From the NCBI RefSeq assembly GCF_014700075.1, contig NZ_JACXBU010000002.1:186001-250000 (forward strand): a DNA stretch of 64,000 bases, read 5' to 3'. The position numbers were made by a program, and so were the translations under genes. Source of the stretch: Pseudomonas sp. JM0905a (lineage in GTDB: Bacteria > Pseudomonadota > Gammaproteobacteria > Pseudomonadales > Pseudomonadaceae). The notes beneath the pieces were generated by a model. The model searched no databases and was not told where the DNA came from. It worked only from the letters and a program-made list of their open reading frames with translations. This document shows, piece by piece, positions 47,684-56,942 of the stretch (positions within the stretch are counted from its first letter, which is position 1; each line of letters begins with the position of its first letter).

Positions 47684-48337
47684 TTACTTCGCCGCTGGAG
47701 CGAGTGCTGCCAGGTAGTGGGAAAGTGCCTTGCGATCGTCCGGAGACAGGTTCGCGGTGACGGCCTTCATCGAGCCGGTCGGGTCGGTTCGCCGGCCCTC
47801 GGCGAAGGCATCCAGCTGCGCCTGGAGGTAGTCGACCCCCTGCCCGGCCAGACGCGGGAATTGCGCCTGCCCCATCAGCGTGGCGCCATGGCAGGCCGCA
47901 CAGGCTCCGGCCGCCACCAGCTTCTCGCCTTTCTCGCGCAAGGCGGGATCGGGCTGGAACCCGCGGTTTTCGATGGCAGGCTGGCGGGCGAAGTAGTCCG
48001 CCAGATGCGTGATCTCGTCCTCGCTCAGGGTCTTGGCAAGCGGCTCCATGTTCGGGAAGCTCCGCTGGCCTTTGGCGAAGCTGTGGAGCTGTGCCGTCAG
48101 ATAAGCGGCAGGCTGCCCCGCCAGGCTCGGATAACGCTGGTGCAGAGAGCTGCCGTTAGCGCCGTGGCAACCGGTGCAAGCATCGGCTACCTGCGGCCAG
48201 GCGCCTTCGGCCTCATAGGCCTTGGTGGTGGTTTCGATATGGTCCAGCAGGTAGTAGAGGCCGACCAGGTCGCGCCCGAACAGGGCCGCCAGTACGGCGA
48301 GCAGCACGCCGATACCCAGCAGTAGTTTCTTCTTCAT
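47684..48337 (-). CDS. Diheme cytochrome c, partner of amine oxidase 2
   Basis: A 217-aa c-type cytochrome with an N-terminal signal/anchor helix (about residues 4-22). Heme sites are C54-x-x-C57-H58 and C146-x-x-C149-H150, each in a cytochrome c4-like domain with the matching phrases YPSLAGQPAAYL and FPRLAGQGVDYL. It begins nine bases after the amine oxidase 2 stop. It is clearly homologous to the cytochrome at 32938-33618 (shared PSLAGQPxxY, ADYFxRQP and HYLxxL patterns). It is the likely electron acceptor of the flavoenzyme in the periplasm. Confidence 0.9.
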   Translation of the reverse strand: MKKKLLLGIGVLLAVLAALFGRDLVGLYYLLDHIETTTKAYEAEGAWPQVADACTGCHGANGSSLHQRYPSLAGQPAAYLTAQLHSFAKGQRSFPNMEPLAKTLSEDEITHLADYFARQPAIENRGFQPDPALREKGEKLVAAGACAACHGATLMGQAQFPRLAGQGVDYLQAQLDAFAEGRRTDPTGSMKAVTANLSPDDRKALSHYLAALAPAAK

Positions 48338-48346
48338 TGCCGCCCC

Positions 48347-49840
48347 CTATGCCTTGAGCAAGGAATTGAGCGCTTGCAGCGCGCTCTGGTGACCCGAGCG
48401 CACGGCGCCGTCCATGTACCCAGCCCAGATTTCGGCGGTCTCGGTGCCCGACCAGAAAAGGTTGCCGCAAGACGGCCGCAGGGATTCACCATGGGTGGTC
48501 CAGAAACCCGGCGGGATCGCGGAGACGCAGGTGATGCTCCAGGGATCGGCCTGCCCCCAGTCATGCTCGTGATAGGCAACCGGGTTCAACGCCTCGTCGC
48601 CCAGGGACCGCGCGTAGACCTCTGTCAGCACCTGTTGCGCGGCCTTATGGTCCGAAGGCACCTGGGCGTTGACGATGAAGGCATTGATGACGCCGATTTC
48701 CCCGCCAGGCGGCGAGTTGTCCCAGGCCCAGAGCACAGGGCCCTTGACCTGGATGGTGTGCCCGTTCAGGCCCTTCTCGCGCCAGAACGGCCGCTTGTAA
48801 ACCATCGCCGTCTTGCGTGCCGGACTGTGGGCCGGCCAGGCACGCTGCAGGGCTGCGCGCCCTTCCGGTAGCGGCGGATCGAAGCGGACCTGGTTGCACA
48901 GGGCGGGATGGATGGCCACGATCACCCGGCGGGCGCGGATTTCCCCCTGGTCCGTGTGCAGCGTGACCACGTCGGTATTCCAGCCGGAAATCTCACGGAC
49001 CGGGCACGCCAGGCGCACCTTGTCGCCAAGCTGCTCGGCCATCCTGATGCACAGAAGCTGCGAGCCGCCGACGAAGCGAGTGCCCTGGGCGCTGTCCTTG
49101 ATCGAGTCGAGCTTCATATAGTCGCAGCTCGCCGAATTGACCATCGAGAGGAAATGCAGAAGCCCCATCTTGGCCGGCGGCACGCCACAGGTGAGTGTGA
49201 AGCTGGTGTCCCAACCCGAACGGTCCTCGGGCTTGATGTTCTGCTGCGCCAGCCAATCGCCCGCCGAGAGCTTGTCCAGTTCGGCGGCCCGCGGAGACTT
49301 CCAGGGCGAGCCGGAAGGCACGTCGCGGGACAGCTCGCTGAGCTTGGCGGCGACAGCCTCATCGGTGCCGAAGGTGCCCTTCAGGTCGATCGCCAGGCGC
49401 CCTTTCTCGCCGCCCAGGATGACGGTTTTCCCCTCGCAGTAGGTCGGGAAGGTCCCCACATCCAGCTCGCGGGCGAGATCCGCCACGGCCGTCTGGCCAG
49501 GACCGATCCACTGGCCGCCCACTTCGGAGACGTAGCCCGAGCCCAGGTCGTGGTTGAGCACCCTGCCCCCGACCCGGTCCCGTGCTTCCAGGACCACGAA
49601 GGAATTGCAGCCGGCTTGTTGCAGGTCCCGCGCTGCAGTGAGGCCGGCGATCCCCGCGCCAATGATGGCGATGTCGAGTACGCCATCGGCGTTGTCACGG
49701 GCGCCTTGCGGACGCTCGCTGGCGCCCGCCAGTCCCGCGTGCAGGCCAAGGCCACCCACGGCCGCCGTGGCACCGGCGAACTTCAGCAGCTGCCGCCGAT
49801 TCAAATCAAAGGATGAAGATGAGGTGGGCTTGTCAGCCAT
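48347..49840 (-). CDS. Flavin amine oxidase/dehydrogenase 2 (MAO family), Tat signal
   Basis: A 497-aa FAD amine oxidase with a twin-arginine signal: NRRQLLKFAG followed by a hydrophobic stretch (about residues 14-35), so the folded flavoprotein is exported to the periplasm. The FAD motif GAGIAGLTAARDL follows, then VVLEARDRVGGRVLN, and the C-terminus has FWSGTETAEIWAGYMDGAVRSG. ATG 49840 has GAGG eight bases upstream; TTG 49858 is less likely. It is a paralogue of amine oxidase 1, and both have a diheme cytochrome next to them. Periplasmic location of enzyme and cytochrome agrees with a NicA2/CycN-like dehydrogenase. The substrate is unknown. Confidence 0.88.
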   Translation of the reverse strand: MADKPTSSSSFDLNRRQLLKFAGATAAVGGLGLHAGLAGASERPQGARDNADGVLDIAIIGAGIAGLTAARDLQQAGCNSFVVLEARDRVGGRVLNHDLGSGYVSEVGGQWIGPGQTAVADLARELDVGTFPTYCEGKTVILGGEKGRLAIDLKGTFGTDEAVAAKLSELSRDVPSGSPWKSPRAAELDKLSAGDWLAQQNIKPEDRSGWDTSFTLTCGVPPAKMGLLHFLSMVNSASCDYMKLDSIKDSAQGTRFVGGSQLLCIRMAEQLGDKVRLACPVREISGWNTDVVTLHTDQGEIRARRVIVAIHPALCNQVRFDPPLPEGRAALQRAWPAHSPARKTAMVYKRPFWREKGLNGHTIQVKGPVLWAWDNSPPGGEIGVINAFIVNAQVPSDHKAAQQVLTEVYARSLGDEALNPVAYHEHDWGQADPWSITCVSAIPPGFWTTHGESLRPSCGNLFWSGTETAEIWAGYMDGAVRSGHQSALQALNSLLKA

Positions 49841-49927
49841 ACAAGGAGCCTCACGCAATTGTTATTTGGATTCGTCACTTGCCGGAGCACGGCAGTGCGG
49901 CTTCGGGCAAACAGCGACAGGACTGAC

Positions 49928-50644
49928 TCAGGCGCCTAGCGGGCTGAGGACCGACCGGCGTCGCAACTGCACGCCGAACATGACCATCCACAGGGGGAAG
50001 ATCAGCACGACGACAACCAGCAAGGCAGCAGTGAACGCCTCCAGCTCCCGGAAGAATCCGGCTACGAAGTAGAGCCCGAAGCACCAGCCGACAATCTTCA
50101 GCGGCAGCAGTACCGAAGCTCCCCAGCCCGCTCTCTTCAGGTGGCCGCCAACGACCAGCCCCCAGAACAGAACGACAGGCCCTTCGCACCACCACAGGCC
50201 CCGTTGGCTGCCGATCGCGATGGTCGTCCAGGCAGTTTCGGCGGCAGCCTTCGCGGCCTCCCCACCTGCAGCATGGAGTTCGGCAAGCGGATTCAGCACG
50301 GCCAATTGCAGCCCCGCCCCGACCACGCCCAGCACGACATAAGTGGTGATCGCCAGAACGGCCATATCACCCAGGGCGCCCGCCTCGCTGCGAAAGCGGT
50401 TCCAGAGGTAACCGCCGATCGCCAGCAACGGCAGGTAGAAGCCCAGGACGTCGGCGAACATCGACAGCCGGAAGTACTGCCGCGCCTCGGCGGGCAAGGT
50501 CAGCATCGAGGCGCCTTGCAGCGTCACCGCCATGTCGCCGTGCGTCACCATGACCATGAAGATGACGTTCAGGTAGGCAAAGATGCCGCCCAGGATCGCG
50601 GCCCAGGCCGTCACGCGTACAGCTCCGTTCGAGCAGGTATTCAT
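49928..50644 (-). CDS. Hypothetical multi-helix membrane protein
   Basis: A 238-aa membrane protein with about six helices, for example VTAWAAILGGIFAYLNVIFM, FADVLGFYLPLLAIGGYLW, ITTYVVLGVVGAGLQLAVL and the pair near the end. I do not recognise the family. ATG 50644 has GGAG five bases upstream; the open frame extends to 50794 but that part overlaps the FAD oxidoreductase gene. It lies second in the amine oxidase 2 operon. A transport or membrane-anchor role is possible but unproven. Confidence 0.7.
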   Translation of the reverse strand: MNTCSNGAVRVTAWAAILGGIFAYLNVIFMVMVTHGDMAVTLQGASMLTLPAEARQYFRLSMFADVLGFYLPLLAIGGYLWNRFRSEAGALGDMAVLAITTYVVLGVVGAGLQLAVLNPLAELHAAGGEAAKAAAETAWTTIAIGSQRGLWWCEGPVVLFWGLVVGGHLKRAGWGASVLLPLKIVGWCFGLYFVAGFFRELEAFTAALLVVVVLIFPLWMVMFGVQLRRRSVLSPLGA

Positions 50645-50706
50645 AAGTACTCCATGAGTTGAAAGAGATGGCCGAAGCCGGGGCCATCGACCGCCGGCGT
50701 TGGCGG

Positions 50707-52074
50707 TCAGCCGGAGGCGGCGCCACGCACCCTGCGATTTACAAAGCGGTCCATTCCGTTCGCGCCCATCAGCGCACCCTTGATGGCGCACCATTGCAGC
50801 GGTTCGGGAAGCGTGGAAGGCGTCTTGTGGCGCAACGCCGCGAGCAGCGGGTGTTCGATGCCACCGATCCGCTCGGCCAGCAGATAGCCGACCAGGGACT
50901 GGGTGCCGACGCCGTGCCCCGAGCAGCCAGCGGTGTAGAGGATGTTCTGCTGCGGTCCGGTTTCCCCCACCACGGGCAAGGCGTCGTACGCCAGGCTGAT
51001 GTAGCCGCTCCAGCAGGCGCGGATGGCAATGCCCCGCAAGGTCGGGAAACGTTCGTCCAGGGCCTGAACCAATGCGCCATAGGCGGCCGTGTCCGGCTGG
51101 TTTGGCGTTCGCGAACCGTAGGCATAGCCAAGCTGCTTGGTCGTAACCAGAAGCGTGTCGCGCGCCGTCAGGCGGTGGCTTTCCATGGTCCAGTGGGGTG
51201 TCACCACGCCCTCTCGTCCCGCCCAGCCGAGGGAGGCCAGTTGCGCCTTGGACAGCGGCTCGGTTTCGATCGCAGAGACCCGCAATGGCGCCACCTTGTC
51301 GCGCAAGAGGCCGAGCTGCGGCGTATAAGCATTGGTGGCGAGCACCATGAATGGCGCGCTGGCGGTGCCCCGCGCGGTCTTGCAGGTGATGGTCGGGCCT
51401 TCGCTGTAGGACAGCAGGGAGGTCTGCTCGTACAACTTCACGCCAGCCTTCAGCGCTGCGCGCCGCAACCCCATCACGTACTTGCCGGGGTCCAGCGTGC
51501 CGCCATGCTGCACGCAGCCGAACAGGAAGGCCGGCGGAATACCCCGTGCACGCATCTCAGCCGAATCCACGAAGCGGGTGACGGAGCCCAGCTCCGCACC
51601 TTGGGCCATGCTGTGCCGCAGCCTCTTTTCCTGGGACGGATGCACTACCGCGCGGATGAGCCCGCTCGGGTTGTAGTCGCAGTCGATGGCGAGTTCGCGC
51701 AGCCGTCTTTCCACATAGGTCACGCCCTCGTCGTAGAACTTGACGATCCCCTTGGCCTGCTCATGGCCCACGCGCTTGAGAAAGAGCTCGAACTCGATGC
51801 CCATGCTGCCGGCGAGGTAGCCCGCATTTCGCCCGCTCGCACCGAAGCCGGCGAACTCCTGCTCAAGGACGATGACCTTCGCCCCCATGGCCGTGAGTTC
51901 CAGTGCAGTGGACAGGCCAGCGAAGCCGGCACCGACCACGATCACGTCGGCGCTGACATCGCCCACCAGTTCCGGCTGCAGATCGTCAGGCTTTTCCACC
52001 CATCCGCCAATGAGACGAAATCTCTCGGTCAAGGGGCTTCCCTTTGATTCTTCTGCAAGACGAGTCGCGAACAT
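50707..52074 (-). CDS. FAD-dependent oxidoreductase (DAO/PuuB-like)
   Basis: A 455-aa D-amino-acid-oxidase-fold flavoprotein. After about 40 leading residues comes the FAD site VIVVGAGFAGLSTALELTAM, and GASGRNAGYLAG is the second conserved loop. The C-terminal GCSGHGVGTQSLVGYLLAERI is typical of the PuuB (gamma-glutamylputrescine oxidase) branch. Such enzymes oxidise secondary or primary amines. It is the first gene of the six-gene operon and carries the regulon palindrome 58 bases before its start. No gamma-glutamylputrescine synthetase gene is nearby, so the substrate may be a different amine. Confidence 0.85.
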   Translation of the reverse strand: MFATRLAEESKGSPLTERFRLIGGWVEKPDDLQPELVGDVSADVIVVGAGFAGLSTALELTAMGAKVIVLEQEFAGFGASGRNAGYLAGSMGIEFELFLKRVGHEQAKGIVKFYDEGVTYVERRLRELAIDCDYNPSGLIRAVVHPSQEKRLRHSMAQGAELGSVTRFVDSAEMRARGIPPAFLFGCVQHGGTLDPGKYVMGLRRAALKAGVKLYEQTSLLSYSEGPTITCKTARGTASAPFMVLATNAYTPQLGLLRDKVAPLRVSAIETEPLSKAQLASLGWAGREGVVTPHWTMESHRLTARDTLLVTTKQLGYAYGSRTPNQPDTAAYGALVQALDERFPTLRGIAIRACWSGYISLAYDALPVVGETGPQQNILYTAGCSGHGVGTQSLVGYLLAERIGGIEHPLLAALRHKTPSTLPEPLQWCAIKGALMGANGMDRFVNRRVRGAASG

Positions 52075-52370
52075 GGAGATGTCTCCTGGGAAGCTTTTGT
52101 TGTTTTGTCAAACTCTAACGCTGGCAAATATTTTACGCAACATTTGTTATGCAAATAAAATCACAGCACGAAACCACCCACAGGCACATCACTGAGATGC
52201 CCGTTTCAAAGCAGTTCCAGACGGAATACGTCAGAAAAAGAAGGACTGAGCCCTCTCCGGAGAGGGCGTCGCAGTAACGCGAGGCCCCGATCATCGGAGC
52301 GGAAAATCTCCTGGGGACTGAACGCGAAAAACCAGGCCGGATCAGTCCCGCGGATGGACGGCGCCGTGGG
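52075..52370. other. Intergenic region with promoter of the amine oxidase 2 operon
   Basis: 296 bases with no supported gene. It contains the regulon palindrome at 52132-52155. Near 52252, CCCTCTCC-GGAGAGGG forms a perfect palindrome downstream of the nitronate monooxygenase gene, without a T-run. Confidence 0.55.
52132..52155. promoter_or_regulatory. Shared regulon palindrome, site 5 (amine oxidase 2 operon)
   Basis: TTTACGCAACA-TT-TGTTATGCAAA. Its reverse complement differs from the site before the monooxygenase operon (33726-33749) only around the two-base centre and at one half-site position. The flanking AT-rich bases are also alike. Confidence 0.75.
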
Positions 52371-53417
<1,047 letters not shown>

Positions 53418-53425
53418 TCATCTAA

Positions 53426-53449
53426 TTTAAATAACGACAGTTATATTAT
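53426..53449. promoter_or_regulatory. Shared regulon palindrome, site 6 (nitronate monooxygenase)
   Basis: TTTAAATAACG-AC-AGTTATATTAT. The TAAC/GTTA core and the two-base spacing agree with the other copies. The outer positions are more AT-rich and less conserved. Confidence 0.55.
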
Positions 53450-53543
53450 TTTTCGTGAACCACCGCTGGCAAGGACCGTTCAACCCGGAGCCGAAGCTCC
53501 GGGCGAAAGGCAGCGGCAGTCGTGCCAAAGACCAGCCCTGTGC

Positions 53544-54509
53544 TCATGGCGTCTGCGCCGGGATGACACCGCGTCGGGAGAACAGCAGCGGAGCGTCCCG
53601 CCCGGTGAAGAGTGCCGCCGTCAGCGAAACGCCATCGGCGGTCCGCTGCTCCTCGAAGGTGTGGCCGCCATCGCGGCTGCTCACCATCAGTCCATCGAGT
53701 CCGACCGCAACCACGTGCGGACCGGACACCGCGATCGACGTGATCGAGCTCTTGCCCTCCAGGGCGACGCGCTGCCAGGACGCACCGTCCGCCGAACCGT
53801 GCAGCAGGGTGCCGCGCTGACCGCCGACCAGCAGGCTGCCGTCGGCCATTACCGCCCCGCTCCACAAGGTGCCCTCGTAGCCGGTGTCCAGGTAGCGCCA
53901 GGTCTTGCCGCGATCATCAGAGCGCAGCAATTGGCCCCGCTCGGCGGTGGCGTAGAGGCTGCCGCGGCCATCCGCGAACAGGCCCATCAGGTTGAGGTCC
54001 GCGCGGCTATAGCCAGGCGGTGCCTGCAGGGTCTGCTCGTTCCAGGTTTTGCCGCCATCCTCGGTGGTCAGCACCCGGGACCAGAGCCCCACGGCGACAC
54101 CCTGCCGCGCATCGAAGAAATGCACGGCGAACAGCGGCCGGTCCTCTTCGCTGGACAGGCGCTGGACATCCCAGGTCTCGCCGCCGTCGGCGCTGGCCAG
54201 GATCGTCCCCCACTGGCCCACCGCCCAACCGTGGCTGGCGTCGGCGAAGCTGACCCCGGTGAGCAACGTCGACACCGGTACGGACCGTGCCTGGCGGAAG
54301 CTCCGTCCCTGATCGTCGGAGATCAGCACCATGCCGTGGTCGCCCACCGCCACCAGGCGGTCCGTGGCGTGTGAGGCGCCCAGCAGCATGGCCTGGGCGG
54401 CATTCGCCGAGGGAGTCGCCGCCTGCGGTTGCAACGCGGCGGCTTGTACGGAAGCCAGGGGCATCAGGGCTGCCAGCACGGCACCCAGGACTGTGTTCAG
54501 GTATCCCAT
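53544..54509 (-). CDS. YCF48/BNR-repeat exported protein
   Basis: A 321-aa protein with a signal peptide (about residues 1-23, ending ASVQAAAL) and a beta-propeller made of repeats such as SDDQGRSF, SADGGETWDV, TEDGGKTWNE, SDDRGKTWRY and SRDGGHTFEE. The repeats recall YCF48/Hcf136 and sialidase-type Asp boxes. In Pseudomonas such genes accompany DUF1329, DUF1302 and RND-type genes in clusters for hydrophobic substrates. It is the last gene of that operon here, ten bases after the transporter stop. Function is unknown; a periplasmic assembly or adaptor role is possible. Confidence 0.82.
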   Translation of the reverse strand: MGYLNTVLGAVLAALMPLASVQAAALQPQAATPSANAAQAMLLGASHATDRLVAVGDHGMVLISDDQGRSFRQARSVPVSTLLTGVSFADASHGWAVGQWGTILASADGGETWDVQRLSSEEDRPLFAVHFFDARQGVAVGLWSRVLTTEDGGKTWNEQTLQAPPGYSRADLNLMGLFADGRGSLYATAERGQLLRSDDRGKTWRYLDTGYEGTLWSGAVMADGSLLVGGQRGTLLHGSADGASWQRVALEGKSSITSIAVSGPHVVAVGLDGLMVSSRDGGHTFEEQRTADGVSLTAALFTGRDAPLLFSRRGVIPAQTP

Positions 54510-54519
54510 GCTTTTCTCC

Positions 54520-56934
54520 TCAATGCGCCAGCGCGCCGATCATGCGCACCGGGCGCTTGCGCGGGAACGCCCGCTCCAGCCACACGGCGAAGGCCGGCAA
54601 CACGGTCATGGCCATGACCATGTTGACCATGAACATGAAGGCCAGCAGCTTGCCCATGTCGGCCTGGAACTTGAGGTCGGAGAAGGCCCAGGTGGCTACG
54701 CCGACCGCTAGGGTGATGGCGGTGAAGATGGTCGCCACACCCACTTCCAGCAGCGAGTGCTCCACCGCCTTGACGATGGGCTGGCCGTGGGCCTGGTGCA
54801 GCTGGATGCGGTTGTAGATGTAGAAGGCGTAATCCACGCCAATGCCCACGGCCAGCACCATCACCGGCAAAGTGGCGATGGTCAGGCCGATCTGCAGCTC
54901 CTTCATGAACCAGTAGCCGATGAAGGTCCCGATGGTCAGCGGCAGGCAGCAGACCAGCACCGCGCGCAGGTCGCGATAGACGACCAGCACCAGCAGAGCG
55001 ATGGCGGCGTAGACGTAGAGCAGCATCGGTGTCTCGCTCTTCTCCACCTCCTCGTTGATGGCGGCGATCACACCGGCGTTACCGGAGGCAAGCCGCACGG
55101 CAATGCCCGGCATGGGGTACTCGCTGCGGAAGGCCTTGGCGGCCTCGATCACCCGGTGGATGGTGGTGGCCTTATGGTCAGCCAGGTACAGGTGCACAGC
55201 GGTCATGCTGCAATCGCCGCGCATCAACCCCGGGATGCGCGCCACTTCGGCAGCGAGCGAGGAATAGTTCATCGGGTCGATGGGCACCGCGCTCATCTTC
55301 GGGTTGCCTTCGTTGTAGCCTTCGTTGAACTGGCGCATCGCGGTGGAGAAAGAAGCCACCGAGAGCACGCCGGGCACACCCTCCATCGCCCAGACGAAGC
55401 GGTCCTGGTATTGCCCCAGGGCGACGTCTTCGCAGGCCGTCGCGGCGCCCTCCCCGGTCTCCTCAGGGCGTGCCTCGAAGACCACGCTCAGCCAGTCGAG
55501 ACCGATGTCGTAGTTGCTGGCGATGGCCACTGCGTCCAGGTTGAAACGCGAATCCTCGCGCAGCTCCGGTGCGCCGGCCTGGAGCGAGCCGACGACGCGG
55601 TCATGGCTTTGCCAGACCGCCGTGGCGAACACCAGCAACGCGACAACGAGTACCAGGCGCGCGTTGCGCCATTCCGCCAGCTTCGCCAGGCCATGCAGCC
55701 AGCGGGTGCGCCGTTCGCGGGAGCGCTCCTCGGCGGCGGCGTAGTTGCCGTCCACCTTCAGCATCGAGGCCACCAGCGGCAGCATCACCAGGTTGGTGAT
55801 GATCTTGTAGGCCACGCCGAGAGACGCGGTGATAGCCAGCTCGCGCACCATGGGAATGGGGATCAGCACCAGGGTCACGAAGGAAACGAAAGCCGTCACC
55901 AACGCCAGGGTGCCGGGGATCAACAGGCCAATGAAACTGGAGCGCGCCGCCGCCTCGACGCTCTTGCCGACAGCAATCTCGCGAACGATGAAGTTGATCT
56001 GCTGCACGCCGTGGGACACGCCAATGGCGAACACCAGGAACGGCACCAACACCGCAAGTGGATCGAGACCGTAACCGAGCAGGCGCAGGCTGCCGAACTG
56101 CCAGACCAGCGAAGCCATCGAGCAGCCCAGGGCCAGCAGGGTGAAACGCATCGAGTGGCAGTACCAGTAGACCGCCGCCGCCGTCAGCAGCAGTGCGAGC
56201 AGGCAGAATTCCAGCACCGCCGATGCGCCGTCGGCGATATCGCCGATCTGCTTGGCGAAACCGATGATCTGGATTTCGAAGCCGGCGTCCTCGAACTGCT
56301 GGCGGATCTGCTTTTCCAGCACGCCGTTATACGCCACGTAGTCCAGGCGTTCACCCTTGGCGTCGTACTCATTGAGCTCGGCCGTGATCATGGCGCTGCT
56401 CTGGTCGCGGGAGACCAGGGTGCCGATGAAACCGCCCTGGGCGGTGGAGTCGGCAATGCGGGCGATGATGCTTTCATCCAGCCGATCCGGCGTCACCGTT
56501 CCCGGCACCAGCGGATCGGCGCGGAAGCCTTCCTCGGTGATCTCGTTGACGAAGGCGTTGGGCGTCCACAGGGACCGCACGCTGCTGCGCGAAATGCTGG
56601 GCAGGAAGATCACCGCCTGGGTGACGTCATACAAGCGTCTCAGGCCCGCTTCGGTCCAGATGTTGCCCTGGCGAGCCTTGACCACGATGGTCAGGCGGTT
56701 CGCCCCCAGGAGGTCTTCGCGGTACTGCTCGAAGGTTTCCACATACTCGTGGCCGATGGGCAGTTGCTTCTCGAAACCGGCATCCATGCGCAGCTGCACG
56801 GCGAACCAGGCCATGCCCAGGGTGAAGAGGACCAGGATCGCCAGCACCAGCCGGCGATGCCCGAACAACAGGTCCTCGATGCGCGGCAGGACGCCGCGCA
56901 CCGGGGTTTCCGACAACTTTACAGAACTGTTCAC
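54520..56934 (-). CDS. RND/MMPL-superfamily transporter
   Basis: An 804-aa membrane protein with two similar halves, each a long periplasmic loop after a single helix followed by a five-helix block. Helix one is at about residues 29-47 (LVLAILVLFTLGMAWFAVQL). The blocks include LAVLVPFLVFAIGVSHGVQQ and VMVLAVGIGVDYAFYIYNRI, the equivalents of the proton-relay helices. It belongs to the MMPL-like RND branch with sterol-sensing-type folds. The start is GTG 56934 with GAGG six bases before it; the upstream GTG at 56946 overlaps the previous stop codon. It is in the DUF1329-DUF1302 operon and probably moves a hydrophobic compound across the envelope. Confidence 0.88.
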   Translation of the reverse strand: MNSSVKLSETPVRGVLPRIEDLLFGHRRLVLAILVLFTLGMAWFAVQLRMDAGFEKQLPIGHEYVETFEQYREDLLGANRLTIVVKARQGNIWTEAGLRRLYDVTQAVIFLPSISRSSVRSLWTPNAFVNEITEEGFRADPLVPGTVTPDRLDESIIARIADSTAQGGFIGTLVSRDQSSAMITAELNEYDAKGERLDYVAYNGVLEKQIRQQFEDAGFEIQIIGFAKQIGDIADGASAVLEFCLLALLLTAAAVYWYCHSMRFTLLALGCSMASLVWQFGSLRLLGYGLDPLAVLVPFLVFAIGVSHGVQQINFIVREIAVGKSVEAAARSSFIGLLIPGTLALVTAFVSFVTLVLIPIPMVRELAITASLGVAYKIITNLVMLPLVASMLKVDGNYAAAEERSRERRTRWLHGLAKLAEWRNARLVLVVALLVFATAVWQSHDRVVGSLQAGAPELREDSRFNLDAVAIASNYDIGLDWLSVVFEARPEETGEGAATACEDVALGQYQDRFVWAMEGVPGVLSVASFSTAMRQFNEGYNEGNPKMSAVPIDPMNYSSLAAEVARIPGLMRGDCSMTAVHLYLADHKATTIHRVIEAAKAFRSEYPMPGIAVRLASGNAGVIAAINEEVEKSETPMLLYVYAAIALLVLVVYRDLRAVLVCCLPLTIGTFIGYWFMKELQIGLTIATLPVMVLAVGIGVDYAFYIYNRIQLHQAHGQPIVKAVEHSLLEVGVATIFTAITLAVGVATWAFSDLKFQADMGKLLAFMFMVNMVMAMTVLPAFAVWLERAFPRKRPVRMIGALAH

Positions 56935-56942
56935 GACAGGCC

